From: Luteimonas sp. MC1572
GTDB taxonomy: Bacteria > Pseudomonadota > Gammaproteobacteria > Xanthomonadales > Xanthomonadaceae
Assembly (NCBI RefSeq): GCF_016615815.1
Contig: NZ_CP067112.1
Span: 2,542,001-2,606,000, forward strand
Direction of reading: 5' to 3'
Length of the DNA stretch: 64,000 bases
Positions within the stretch are counted from its first letter, which is position 1. Every line of letters begins with the position of its first letter. The position numbers were made by a program, and so were the translations under genes. This document shows positions 37,525 to 46,548 of the stretch, one piece after another. The notes under the pieces were generated by a model. It ran no database searches, was not told the origin of the DNA, and saw only the letters and a list, made by a program, of their open reading frames with translations.

Positions 37525-40500
37525 ATGCAACCGTTGCCGCGCCGCCTGGCGCTTGCCATCGCTCTGTCCGCCGCCATCGGCGCGGCCCACGCCGACACCA
37601 CGCCGCAGACGCTGCCGTTTGCCCAGGACTGGACCGATATCGGGCAGATCACCGCGAACGACAGCTGGTCGGGCGTGCCGGGCATTGTCGGTTACCGCGG
37701 CGACGGGCTCGCGGCCGGTTCCGGCGTGGATCCCCAACTCGTGCTCGGCGCGGACGCGGCGGGCGTGGTCGACGTCAACGCCAACCAGGCGCTGCCCAAT
37801 ACCTTCAGCACGGGCGGCGTGACCGAGTTCCACCTGGCCGACGCCGTGGTCGCGCTGTCGGGCAGTGGAACCGCGCGGGCACCGTACATCCGCATCCACC
37901 TGAACACCGTGGGCGCGACGGGCATCCAGGTGTCGTACAAGCTCCGCGACCTCGACGGCTCGACCGACAACTCCGTCCAACCGGTGGCGCTGCAGTACCG
38001 CGTCGGTGGCAGCGGCGATTTCACCAACGTGCCCGCCGCCTTCGTGGCCGACGCCAGCGCCGGACCGAGCCTGGCCACCCTGGTGACGCCGGTCTCGGTC
38101 ACCCTGCCCGCCGCGGTCGACAACCAGCCACTGGTCGAGCTGCGCATCATGACCACCGACGCGGTCGGCAACGACGAATGGATCGGCATCGACGACATCA
38201 GCATCGTCGCCACCGGCGGCGGCGGTGACGACCCGGCGATCAGCGTCTCCAATGGTGCGGTAGCCGAGGGCGACGCCGGTACATCGCCGATGTTCTTCCA
38301 GGTCACGTTGTCGGCACCCGCCGGCGCCGGCGGCGTGGAGTTCGACTACGCCACCGCCGACGGCAGCGCCATCGCCGGCAGCGACTACGTCGCGGCCGCC
38401 GGCACCGCCACCATCGCCGAGGGCGCGAGTTCGGTAGCGCTGTCGGTGAGCGTGAACGGCGACACCGCGGTCGAGCCCGATGAAACCTTCTCGCTGGTCC
38501 TGTTCAGCTTCACCGGCGCCGTCGCCGGCAGCGTCGAAGGCACCGGCACCATCGTCAACGACGATTTCGTGATCGTGCCGATCGCGCAGATCCAGGGCCC
38601 CGGCGCGCTGTCGCCCCTGGTTGGCCAGGTGGTGGTGACCGAAGGCGTCGTCACCGCGCGCAAGAACAACGGCTTCTTCCTGCAGACCCCCGACGGCCAG
38701 GACGACGGCGACGACGCCACGTCCGAAGGCATCTTCGTGTTCACCGCCGGCGTGCCGTCGGCGGCGGCCACGGTCGGCAACCGCGTGCGCGTGCAGGCCA
38801 AGGTCGAGGAATACATCCCGGCGGCCGATCCTCACCAGCTGCCGATGACCGAACTCACCTTCGCCACCGTCACCCAGCTCGGCACCGGCCACGCGCTGCC
38901 GGCGCCCGTGGTGCTGGCGGTCGACAGCGTGCTGCCCGATGGCGGCCTCGACCAGCTGGAGCCATACGAGGGCATGCGCGTCAGCATCCCCAGCGCCACG
39001 GTCGTCGCGCCCACGCGAGGCAACACCAACGAAGCCAATGCCACGTCGACCGGCAACGGTCAGTTCGCGGTGGTGGTCACCGGCGTGCCGCGCCCACTGC
39101 GCGAGTCCGGCATCCAGGTCCCGGACCCGGATCCGAGCGGCAGCACCGCGACCGCGATCCCGCGCTGGGACTTCAACCCCGAGATCATCGCCGTCGACAG
39201 CGACACGATCGGCGCGCCGCAGGCCAACCTCGCCGCCGGCTGCCGGATCGTCGACGGCACGCTGACCGGCCCGCTGGACTACACCTTCCGCCGCTACACG
39301 ATCTACCCGGAAGGCGCGCTCACCACGGCCTGTGACGGCTTCGACCAGCCGCGCGGCTCGGTGGTGCCCAGCGAGGACCACGCCACCTTCGCCACCTACA
39401 ACCTGCAGCGCTTCTTCGACACGGTGAACGACCCGGCCACCAGCGACCCGGTGCTGACCGCGGACGCATTCGCGAGCCGGCTCAACAAGGCATCCCTCGG
39501 CATCCGCGCCTACATGCACGCGCCGGACGTGATCGGCGTCAGCGAAGTGGAGAACCTCGGCGCACTGCAGGCGCTGGCGGCCAAGATCAACGCCGACACG
39601 GTCGCGCTGGGCCAGCCGGACCCCGGCTACGTCGCCTACCTCGAGGAAGGCAATGACGTCGGCGGCATCGACGTCGGCTTCCTGGTGAAGGCCGGCGAGA
39701 TCGGCGCGGCGCTGCCGCGCGTGGACGTGCTCGCGGTCGAGCAGGTGGGTGCCGACACAACGTGGACGTACGCCGGCAACGGCGCCACCAGCCTGCTCAA
39801 CGACCGCCCGCCGCTGGTGCTCGATGCGGTGGTGAACTTCGCCGACGGCCGCGCGCTGCCGATCACCGTGGTCACGGTGCACCAGCGCTCGCTCAGCGAC
39901 GTCAACAGCGAGGACGCGGCCGGCACCGGCACCCTCGGCGATCGCGTGCGCCAGAAGCGCCAGCTGCAGGCGGAGTTCCTCGCCGGCATGCTGCAGGACA
40001 TGCAGGCCGCCGATCCGGCGCGCGCCATCGTGGTGCTCGGCGACTTCAACGCGTTCGAGTTCAACGACGGCTACGCCGACATCATGGGCACGGTCATCGG
40101 CATGCCTTCGGCCGATGCCACCACCGCGGTCAACGGCGACGGCGCCGACCTGGTCGACCCCGACCTGTTCAACGCAACGCACATGCTGGCGCCGTCCGAA
40201 CGCTACTCGTTCGTGTTCGACAACAACGCGCAGTCGCTCGACCACGTGCTGGTGAACAATGCGGCGCTCGGCTCGGCGATCAACTCGTGGACCATCAGCC
40301 ACGCGCGCCTCAACGCCGACTTCCCGGAGACCGCGCGCAACGACGCCAACAGCGCCGCACGCCTGTCCGACCACGACCCGTCGGTGCTGATGCTGCGGCT
40401 GAACGCGTTGACCTTCGCCGACATGGCGGCGGTGGTGACCACCCCGCAGCCGGCGATCGCCGTCGGCGGCACGCTGCGCTACGTGGTGTCTGCGTCGAAC

Positions 40501-41208
40501 GCCGGGCCGGATGCGGCGCAGTCGCCGGGCGTGGGCTTCGCGGTCAATGCCGCACTGCCCGACCTCACGATCGTCGCGCCCAGCGGGTGGACCTGCGATC
40601 CCGCAAGCGTGGCCGGCAACCAGACCAGCAGCGCGTGCAGTGCCGACAGCCTGGCGGCATCGCAGTCGGCGTCGTTCGACGTGTCGGCAACCGCCACGCC
40701 GGCCACCGGCGGCACCGTGGTCACCCTGACCGCGGCCGCGACCTCGCAGACCGAAGACACCGATGCCACCAATGACAGCAGCAGTGGCGCGGTGTCGGTC
40801 GAGGCGCAGGCCGACCTGGGCGTGCTGGTGTCGGGGCCGACGAGCTACGTCCGCGGCGCGGCAGGCCCGGGCTACGCGGTGGCCGTCGCCAACCACGGGC
40901 CGTCGGGTGCTGCGGACGCAAGCGTCGCGATCAACGTGTCGCTGGCCAAGGCACGCGTCGCCCTGCTGCCGGCGCCCGGCTGGACCTGCGAGGCACTGCC
41001 GACGCAGCTGTTCGCGGTGACCTGCAGCCCGTCGGGCGGCTCGCTTGCGAATGGTGCAACCGGACAGTTCACCCTGACCGTGGACACCAGCGGCAAGCTC
41101 ATGGCGCCGGTGTTCGAAGTGCGGGCCGACGTGTCGTCGGCAGCGACCGATCCGGTTGCCGGCAACAACGCCGCGGCGGTCCGGGTCCAGGGCGCGCGCG
41201 CGCCCTGA
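37525..41208 (+). CDS. ExeM/NucH-type extracellular endonuclease with Calx-beta and DUF11-like domains
   Basis: 1227-residue secreted protein with a Sec signal (MQPLPRRLALAIALSAAIGA AHA). Domains in order: an N-terminal beta-rich region (about 25-230); a Calx-beta domain (about 235-350; FDYATADGSAIAGSDYVAAA); an OB-fold-like region (360-500); and an endonuclease/exonuclease/phosphatase domain (about 610-970) with TYNLQRFFD, VIGVSEVENLG, VLGDFNAFEFND, LDHVLVNN and the catalytic SDHDP. Two C-terminal DUF11-type repeats follow (about 975-1220). Mg2+-dependent extracellular DNase, possibly used for biofilm DNA or phosphate. It has its own terminator. Confidence 0.92.
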   Translation: MQPLPRRLALAIALSAAIGAAHADTTPQTLPFAQDWTDIGQITANDSWSGVPGIVGYRGDGLAAGSGVDPQLVLGADAAGVVDVNANQALPNTFSTGGVTEFHLADAVVALSGSGTARAPYIRIHLNTVGATGIQVSYKLRDLDGSTDNSVQPVALQYRVGGSGDFTNVPAAFVADASAGPSLATLVTPVSVTLPAAVDNQPLVELRIMTTDAVGNDEWIGIDDISIVATGGGGDDPAISVSNGAVAEGDAGTSPMFFQVTLSAPAGAGGVEFDYATADGSAIAGSDYVAAAGTATIAEGASSVALSVSVNGDTAVEPDETFSLVLFSFTGAVAGSVEGTGTIVNDDFVIVPIAQIQGPGALSPLVGQVVVTEGVVTARKNNGFFLQTPDGQDDGDDATSEGIFVFTAGVPSAAATVGNRVRVQAKVEEYIPAADPHQLPMTELTFATVTQLGTGHALPAPVVLAVDSVLPDGGLDQLEPYEGMRVSIPSATVVAPTRGNTNEANATSTGNGQFAVVVTGVPRPLRESGIQVPDPDPSGSTATAIPRWDFNPEIIAVDSDTIGAPQANLAAGCRIVDGTLTGPLDYTFRRYTIYPEGALTTACDGFDQPRGSVVPSEDHATFATYNLQRFFDTVNDPATSDPVLTADAFASRLNKASLGIRAYMHAPDVIGVSEVENLGALQALAAKINADTVALGQPDPGYVAYLEEGNDVGGIDVGFLVKAGEIGAALPRVDVLAVEQVGADTTWTYAGNGATSLLNDRPPLVLDAVVNFADGRALPITVVTVHQRSLSDVNSEDAAGTGTLGDRVRQKRQLQAEFLAGMLQDMQAADPARAIVVLGDFNAFEFNDGYADIMGTVIGMPSADATTAVNGDGADLVDPDLFNATHMLAPSERYSFVFDNNAQSLDHVLVNNAALGSAINSWTISHARLNADFPETARNDANSAARLSDHDPSVLMLRLNALTFADMAAVVTTPQPAIAVGGTLRYVVSASNAGPDAAQSPGVGFAVNAALPDLTIVAPSGWTCDPASVAGNQTSSACSADSLAASQSASFDVSATATPATGGTVVTLTAAATSQTEDTDATNDSSSGAVSVEAQADLGVLVSGPTSYVRGAAGPGYAVAVANHGPSGAADASVAINVSLAKARVALLPAPGWTCEALPTQLFAVTCSPSGGSLANGATGQFTLTVDTSGKLMAPVFEVRADVSSAATDPVAGNNAAAVRVQGARAP

Positions 41209-41235
41209 TCCGCACCATCGACCTGCTGTGACCAG

Positions 41236-41265
41236 GGAGCGCGGCCTCGGCCGCGCTCCTTTCTT
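41236..41265 (+). terminator. Intrinsic terminator of the nuclease gene
   Basis: GGAGCGCGGCC (41236-41246) pairs fully with GGCCGCGCTCC (41249-41259), followed by TTTCTT. It lies 27 bp after the stop. Confidence 0.9.
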
Positions 41266-41279
41266 GTGGGCGGCTGTAG

Positions 41280-41374
41280 CGCCCCCGTGGGCCTTGGGCA
41301 TCGCGCTGCAGCTACCGGAGAGCCACGCACGAGATCGCGGGGTGTGCTTCTCAACCCACCGCGTAATGCGGCGG
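41280..41374 (+). repeat. Linker module of the repeat family, beside copy B
   Basis: Shares with the other two linkers GCGCTGCAG, CCGGAGAGCC, ACGAGATCGCGGGGTGTG and CACCGCGTAATGCGGCG, in the same order, directly before hairpin B. The GGCCACTTCGGGG start seen in A and C is missing or diverged. Apart from the terminator, this module and hairpin B, the 41209-41565 gap holds no gene that I can support. Confidence 0.65.
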
Positions 41375-41471
41375 ACCGGGTGCCAATGCCCTTGAGGGCG
41401 AAGTCAAGGAGGAGGCGATGGCCGCAGGCCGTCGCCCGGGGACATGAGTCCTCAAGGGCATTGGCACCCGG
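41375..41471 (+). repeat. Covarying hairpin element, copy B
   Basis: Outer arms 41375-41396 and 41451-41471 pair fully over 21 bp. The inner stem GGCGATGGCC / GGCCGTCGCC has one G-U wobble when read on the plus strand. Internal-loop strands GGCGAAGTCAAGGAGGA (41397-41413) and CGGGGACATGAGTC (41437-41450) match the other copies. It lies 95 bases before the pdhA-like start, on the same strand. Confidence 0.85.
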
Positions 41472-41565
41472 CACGGCGGCGCAAGCACTTGCCGCAGCGC
41501 GCAACAGCCGCAATCCGGCCACCGGGTATCATGGCCGGCCCGTTGTTGACCGAGCACGTGACCGC

Positions 41566-42639
41566 ATGAGCGTCGCCGCGACCTTCGAAATCGAATACCT
41601 CCAGTACCTGGGGCCAGACGGCACCCTGGTGGCCGAACTGCCGCCCGAAGCCCCGTCGGCCGCCGACCTGGTGCCCCTCTTCAAGCAGATGCTGCTGGTG
41701 CGCACCTTCGACACCAAGGCCATCGCGCTGCAGCGCACCGGCAAGCTCGGCACCTATGCCGCCTGCCTCGGCCACGAGGCCACGCACGTCGGCATTGGCG
41801 CGGCGATGCGCCCCGAGGACGTGTTCGCCCCCAGCTACCGCGAGTACGGCGCGCAGTTCATGCGCGGCGTGCAGCCGCGCGACGTGCTGATGTACTGGGG
41901 CGGCGACGAACGCGGCAACGATTTCGCCGGCCCGAAGCACGACTTCCCCTGGTGCGTGCCGATCGCCACCCAGTGCCTGCACGCCGCCGGCGCCGCGCTG
42001 GCGTTCAAGCTGCGCGGTGAAGACCGCGTGGCCGTGACCTGCTGCGGCGATGGTGGCTCCTCCAAGACCGACACCTATGCCGCGATCAACTCGGCCGGCG
42101 CCTACGCGCTGCCGTTCATCCAGTGCATCATCAACAACGGCTGGGCGATCTCGGTGCCGCGCTCCGCGCAGACCGGCGCGGAGACCCTGGCCCAGAAGGG
42201 CCTCGCCGGTGGCCTGCACTGCCTGCAGGTGGACGGCAACGACCTGTTCGCCGTGCTCGAGGGCATGCGCCGCGCCATGGAGCGCGCGCGCTCGGGCAAG
42301 GGCGGCAGCGTCATCGAGTTCATGACCTACCGCCTGCACGACCACACCACCGCCGACGACGCGCGCCGCTACCGCGGCGAGCAGGAGGTCAAGGACGGCT
42401 GGACCCGCGAGCCCATGACCCGCCTGCGCACCTGGCTCACCGCCCAGGGCGCGTGGGACGAGGCGCAGGAAAAGACCTGGCTCGAAGAATGCGGCCGCGT
42501 GATCGACGTGGAGATCAACGCCTATCTGGAGAGCAAGGTGCAGCCCGTGGAAGCGATGTTCGACTACCTCTACGCCGATCCGCCGCAGGACCTGCTGGAC
42601 CAGCGTGCCGATGCGATCGCCCTGGAGAAGCGCGCATGA
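41566..42639 (+). CDS. pdhA: 2-oxo acid (pyruvate) dehydrogenase E1 alpha subunit
   Basis: 357-residue ThDP-dependent E1 alpha. The ThDP/Mg motif is CCGDGGSSKTDTYAAINSAG near residue 165, ending in CIINN. The N-terminal EYLQYLGPDGTLVAELPPEA and AACLGHEATHVGIGAAMRPE are typical. The phosphorylation-loop-like YRLHDHTTADDARRYRGEQE follows near 255. Sequence type fits both pyruvate and branched-chain 2-oxo acid E1 alpha; the two are hard to separate. Branched-chain activity would feed the iso-fatty acids common in this family. Stop overlaps the E1 beta start (ATGA). Confidence 0.93.
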   Translation: MSVAATFEIEYLQYLGPDGTLVAELPPEAPSAADLVPLFKQMLLVRTFDTKAIALQRTGKLGTYAACLGHEATHVGIGAAMRPEDVFAPSYREYGAQFMRGVQPRDVLMYWGGDERGNDFAGPKHDFPWCVPIATQCLHAAGAALAFKLRGEDRVAVTCCGDGGSSKTDTYAAINSAGAYALPFIQCIINNGWAISVPRSAQTGAETLAQKGLAGGLHCLQVDGNDLFAVLEGMRRAMERARSGKGGSVIEFMTYRLHDHTTADDARRYRGEQEVKDGWTREPMTRLRTWLTAQGAWDEAQEKTWLEECGRVIDVEINAYLESKVQPVEAMFDYLYADPPQDLLDQRADAIALEKRA

Positions 42640-43643
42640 GCGCCGTGGCCAAGGACGCGGCACCGGCCGCCATCACCCTGATCGAGGCGATCACCCAGGC
42701 GCTGGCGTACGAGATGCGCCAGGACGAGTCCGTGGTGGTGCTGGGCGAGGACGTCGGCGTCAACGGCGGCGTGTTCCGCGCCACCGCCGGCCTGCAGGCC
42801 GAGTTCGGCGACAAGCGCGTGATCGACACCCCGCTGGATGAAACCACCATCGCCGGCCTCACCGTCGGCATGGCCGCGCAGGGCATGAAGCCGGTGGCCG
42901 AAGCGCAGTTCGACGGCTTCGTGTACCCGATGGTCGACCACATCATCTGCCACGCCGCGCGCTTCCGGTACCGCACACGCGGCCGCCTGACCTGCCCGAT
43001 GGTGCTGCGCGTGCCGTGGGGCGGCGGCATCCGCGCGCCCGAGCACCACAGCGAGGCCAACGAATCCATCTTCACCAACGTGCCGGGCCTGCGCGTGGTG
43101 CTGCCGTCGTCGCCGGCGCGCGCCTACGGCCTGCTTCTGGCTGCGATCCGCGAACCGGATCCGGTGATCTTCATGGAGCCCAAGCGCATCTACCGCCAGT
43201 ACAAGGAGGTGGTGCCGGATGACGGCGAAGCGCTGCCGCTGGACGTGTGCTTCGTGTTGCGCGACGGCACCGACGTGACCCTGGTGACCTGGGGCGCGCA
43301 GGTGAAGGAAACGCTCGAGGCCGCCGAGGCGCTGGCGAAGGACGGCATCAGCGCCGAGGTGATCGACGTCGCCACGCTCAAGCCGCTCGATTTCGCGACC
43401 ATCGCCGAGTCGGTGTCCAAGACCGGCCGCTGCGTGATCGTGCACGAGGCTCCGAAGACCGCGGGCTTCGGCGCCGAGATCGCCGCGCGCCTGGCCGAGG
43501 AGTCGATGTTCGACCTGCTCGCGCCGGTCCAGCGCGTCACCGGCTACGACACGCACATCCCGCTGTTCCGCCTGGAAATGAAGTACCTGCCGAGCGTCGA
43601 GAAGATCGTGACCGCCGCCAAGCGGGCGCTTGCCGCGGGCTGA
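42636..43643 (+). CDS. pdhB: 2-oxo acid dehydrogenase E1 beta subunit
   Basis: 335-residue transketolase-like beta subunit that pairs with E1 alpha. Conserved parts: LGEDVGVNGGVFRATAGLQA near residue 35, DTPLDETTIAGLTVGMAAQG near 64, RVPWGGGIRAPEHHSEANES near 128, and ATLKPLDFATIAESVSKTGR near 245. Coupled to E1 alpha by ATGA; E2 follows 75 bp on. Confidence 0.94.
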   Translation: MSAVAKDAAPAAITLIEAITQALAYEMRQDESVVVLGEDVGVNGGVFRATAGLQAEFGDKRVIDTPLDETTIAGLTVGMAAQGMKPVAEAQFDGFVYPMVDHIICHAARFRYRTRGRLTCPMVLRVPWGGGIRAPEHHSEANESIFTNVPGLRVVLPSSPARAYGLLLAAIREPDPVIFMEPKRIYRQYKEVVPDDGEALPLDVCFVLRDGTDVTLVTWGAQVKETLEAAEALAKDGISAEVIDVATLKPLDFATIAESVSKTGRCVIVHEAPKTAGFGAEIAARLAEESMFDLLAPVQRVTGYDTHIPLFRLEMKYLPSVEKIVTAAKRALAAG

Positions 43644-43718
43644 CCCGCCGGGCGCGACCGCACCACGCACATTGCACGCCGCGCGCGAACGCGCGGCACA
43701 TGGAAAGACGAGGATCAC

Positions 43719-45131
43719 ATGGCTGACAAGAAGACCTTCCACCTCCCCGACCTCGGCGAGGGCCTGCCGGACGCCACCATCGTCGAGTGGTTCGTCAAGG
43801 AAGGCGACACCATCCGCCTGGACGAGGCTCTGGTGTCGATGGAGACCGCCAAGGCGGTCGTCGAAGTGCCGTCGCCGGTCTCCGGCAAGGTGCTCAGGCT
43901 CGCCGGCGCCGCCGGCGACATCGTGGTGACCGGCAGCATGCTGGCCGAATTCGAGGTCGACCCCAGCCTTCCGCAGCGCGCCGAGGGCCAGGACACCGGC
44001 CACCACCACGGCGGTGGCGGGCACGGCGTGGGCAGCGAGGATCCGGCGCCCGACCACAAGGTCGTCGCCTCCGATGACGGCGGTGCGATCAGCGCCGGCG
44101 AAGAAGCGCCCAAGAGCACGTCAGGCAGCGAGCGCAGCGACAGCGGCACCGTCGTCGGCGCCATGCAATCGTCCGATGCGGTGCGCAGCGAGCAGGCGCT
44201 CGCCGTCGGCGGCGTGCGTGCGATGCCCGCGGTGCGCGCGCAGGCGCGCAAGCTCAAGGTGGACATCACCCGCGTGCGCGGCACCGGCGCCGACGGCACG
44301 GTGACGATGGCCGACGTCAAGAACGCCGCCGCCAACGGCTCGGCGGCGATCGGCGCCGCGCCGGCAGCCGCCCCCGCCGTGGCACGCAGCGCGCCGCCGG
44401 CGCCTGCCGCAACCTCCCGCGACGCGGCGCAGCGCACCCAGCTCTCCGCCAGCGGCAAGCCGATGCGCACCCAGCCGCCCGGCGTCACCGCCAGCGGCCA
44501 GCCGGAGCAGCTCAAGGGCGTGCGCCGCAACATGGCGCGCGTCATGGCCGATGCCCACAGCAAGGTCGTCCCGACCACGTTGGTCGACGATGCCGACCTG
44601 CACGGTTGGGTGGGCAAGCAGGACATCACCGCGCGCCTCATCCGCGCGATCTGCGTGGCGGCCAGGGCGGTGCCCGCGCTCAACGCGTGGTTCGACGGCG
44701 ACAGCCTGACGCGCACCCTGCACCCGCAGGTCGACATCGGCATCGCGGTGGACACCGAGGAGGGCCTGTTCGTGCCCGCCCTGCGCAACGCCGACGTGCT
44801 CGATGCCGGTGCCGTGCGCTCCTCCATCCAGCGCCTGCGCCAGCAGGTCGAGGACCGCAGCATCCCGGCCAGCGAGCTGTCGGGCTACACCATCAGCCTG
44901 TCGAACTTCGGCATGTTCGCCGGCCGCTACGCCACCCCGGTGGTGGTGCCGCCGTGCGTGGCGATTGTCGGCGCGGGCAAGCTGAGCCAGGACGTGGTTG
45001 CGGTGATCGGCGGCATCGAAGTGCACCGCCGGATGCCGATCTCGCTGACGTTCGACCATCGCGCCGCGACCGGTGGCGAAGCCGCGCGCTTCCTCAAGGC
45101 GATGCTCGACGACCTGGCGCTCGCCAGCTGA
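43719..45131 (+). CDS. Dihydrolipoamide acyltransferase (E2)
   Basis: 470-residue E2 core. One N-terminal lipoyl domain with the lipoyl-Lys in LVSMETAKAVVEVPSPVSGK (Lys near 45). A His/Gly-rich linker (GHHHGGGGHGVG) and a long polar stretch follow. The E1/E3-binding domain is at about 165-205 (MPAVRAQARKLKVDITRVRG). An Ala/Pro linker leads to the catalytic domain from about 260. The active-site motif reads TFDHRAATGGEAARFL, with Thr where many E2 enzymes have Asp (HRxxDG). Same variant is known in some branched-chain-type E2s. AGACGAGGATCAC precedes the start. No E3 gene follows. Confidence 0.93.
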   Translation: MADKKTFHLPDLGEGLPDATIVEWFVKEGDTIRLDEALVSMETAKAVVEVPSPVSGKVLRLAGAAGDIVVTGSMLAEFEVDPSLPQRAEGQDTGHHHGGGGHGVGSEDPAPDHKVVASDDGGAISAGEEAPKSTSGSERSDSGTVVGAMQSSDAVRSEQALAVGGVRAMPAVRAQARKLKVDITRVRGTGADGTVTMADVKNAAANGSAAIGAAPAAAPAVARSAPPAPAATSRDAAQRTQLSASGKPMRTQPPGVTASGQPEQLKGVRRNMARVMADAHSKVVPTTLVDDADLHGWVGKQDITARLIRAICVAARAVPALNAWFDGDSLTRTLHPQVDIGIAVDTEEGLFVPALRNADVLDAGAVRSSIQRLRQQVEDRSIPASELSGYTISLSNFGMFAGRYATPVVVPPCVAIVGAGKLSQDVVAVIGGIEVHRRMPISLTFDHRAATGGEAARFLKAMLDDLALAS

Positions 45132-45202
45132 GGCCTGCCGGCGGCACTTGCCGCCGCCATGCGCGGCCCGGAAGATCGGTTGTCCCGATCGAGGGCCGCG
45201 CC

Positions 45203-45586
45203 ATGGCACACCGCAGCCGCCTCTCCACCTTCGTCCTTGATTGCCGGGTCGACGACCTGGCGCCGCACGTCGCGTTCTGGAGCGCGGCGCTGGGCAAGCC
45301 GGTGGCCAGCGCCGACGAGGACGGCGACGGCAAGTACGCAAGGCTTGCGACCGCGGCCGACGAGCCCGTCCTGCTGCTGCAGAAGGTCGACCACGACAGC
45401 CGCATCCATCTCGACATCGAGGCCGACGACGTCGACGCCGAAGCCGCGCGCCTCGAAGGACTCGGCGCGCGTCGCATCGAAAAGCGCCATACGTGGTGGG
45501 TGATGGAAGCGCCGAGCGGGCACCGCTTCTGCGTGGTCCGCCCGCAGCGCACGCCGTTCGGGCCGCACCTCAACACCTGGGAATAG
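45203..45586 (+). CDS. VOC-superfamily protein (glyoxalase-like)
   Basis: 127-residue single VOC fold. It starts LSTFVLDCRVDDLAPHVAFW, with the beta-alpha-beta-beta-beta pattern and HLDIEADDVDAEAARLEGLG mid-protein, ending FCVVRPQRTPFGPHLNTWE. Such domains are usually metal-dependent lyases, dioxygenases or antibiotic-binding proteins; a specific role is not readable. It lies 71 bp after the E2 gene and may be cotranscribed. Convergent with the metallo-hydrolase. Confidence 0.85.
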   Translation: MAHRSRLSTFVLDCRVDDLAPHVAFWSAALGKPVASADEDGDGKYARLATAADEPVLLLQKVDHDSRIHLDIEADDVDAEAARLEGLGARRIEKRHTWWVMEAPSGHRFCVVRPQRTPFGPHLNTWE

Positions 45587-45605
45587 GCGCGCGGCGCCGC
45601 GCGCC

Positions 45606-46544
45606 TCAGACCGCCTGCGGCGCCTGCCTGCGCTCGCGCTCCAGCCACACCGCAAGGCCCTGCGCGTTGAGCTCGATATCCATCTCCAGCAGCGCGGGCA
45701 CTTGCACCTCCGCATCGGCGACGCCGTGGCGTCGCGCGCGCTCCACGTAAAGCGCGGTCAGCTCGCGCTTCAACACGTCATGGCGGTCCGGCGCGTCGTC
45801 CAGCGCGCGCGCGATCGCCACCATCGCATCGACCTGCTCGATGAGCCCGGCGCCGACACGCGCGACGTCGGCAACCCGGCCGTAATGGGTGGCGAAGCAC
45901 GCCTCGGGTGACTCCGCGAGCATGCGCTGCACCGACGCCTTCATCTGCGCGGGATCGAACTGCACCGGCGAGGTGGTCGGGATCGCGAACGGACGGCCGT
46001 CGACGTCGAACTCGCGGTAGGAAATGCCGAAGATGTCGCCGCTGAACCAGCTGCGCGTGCGCGCGTCCCACACCGACAGGTGGTGCAGCGCATGGCCCGG
46101 CGTGTGCGCGAGCAGCAGCGGCCGGCCGGCCAGGTCGATCACCGCGCCATCGGCGGCTTCGACCACGCGCGCCGCGGGCGCCGGCACCAGCCCGCCATAG
46201 GCAAGGTCGAACAAGTCGTCGCCATAGACCTGGCGCGCGCTGGCGATCAGTCTGGCCGGATCGACCATGTGCGGCGCGCCGCGCGGGTGCACCACCAGCC
46301 GTGCACTGGGCAGCTCGCGCAGCAGCGCGCCGGCACCGCCGGCGTGGTCGAGGTGCACGTGGGTGACGATGAGATGGTCGACCGCGTCGCGCGCGACGCC
46401 GGCGGCGTCGAGCGCCGCCAGCATGCGCGGCACGCTGTGCAGGGTGCCGCAGTCGATCAGCGCCGCGCGCCCGCTTTCGACCAGCAGGTAGGCCGCGCAG
46501 AAGTCCGGCCGCTCGCCGAAGCCGGTGTCGATGATGGTGACCAT
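45606..46544 (-). CDS. MBL-fold metallo-hydrolase
   Basis: 312-residue metallo-beta-lactamase-fold protein. The metal motif HxHxDH is in IVTHVHLDHAGGAGALLREL near residue 62. Further ligands are expected in TPGHALHHLSVWDART (near 150), FSGDIFGISYREFD (Asp near 170) and ATHYGRV (His near 220), all present. Substrate unknown; size and motifs fit glyoxalase II- or lactonase-like members. It follows the small membrane protein by four bases, suggesting cotranscription with trpS. Confidence 0.88.
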   Translation of the reverse strand: MVTIIDTGFGERPDFCAAYLLVESGRAALIDCGTLHSVPRMLAALDAAGVARDAVDHLIVTHVHLDHAGGAGALLRELPSARLVVHPRGAPHMVDPARLIASARQVYGDDLFDLAYGGLVPAPAARVVEAADGAVIDLAGRPLLLAHTPGHALHHLSVWDARTRSWFSGDIFGISYREFDVDGRPFAIPTTSPVQFDPAQMKASVQRMLAESPEACFATHYGRVADVARVGAGLIEQVDAMVAIARALDDAPDRHDVLKRELTALYVERARRHGVADAEVQVPALLEMDIELNAQGLAVWLERERRQAPQAV

Positions 46545-46548
46545 GCGT

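Noticed and set aside
37441..41301. 1286-codon minus-strand ORF opposite the nuclease
   Set aside because: Low-complexity Arg/Gly/His/Ala shadow typical of high GC; the plus frame has a signal peptide and known domains.
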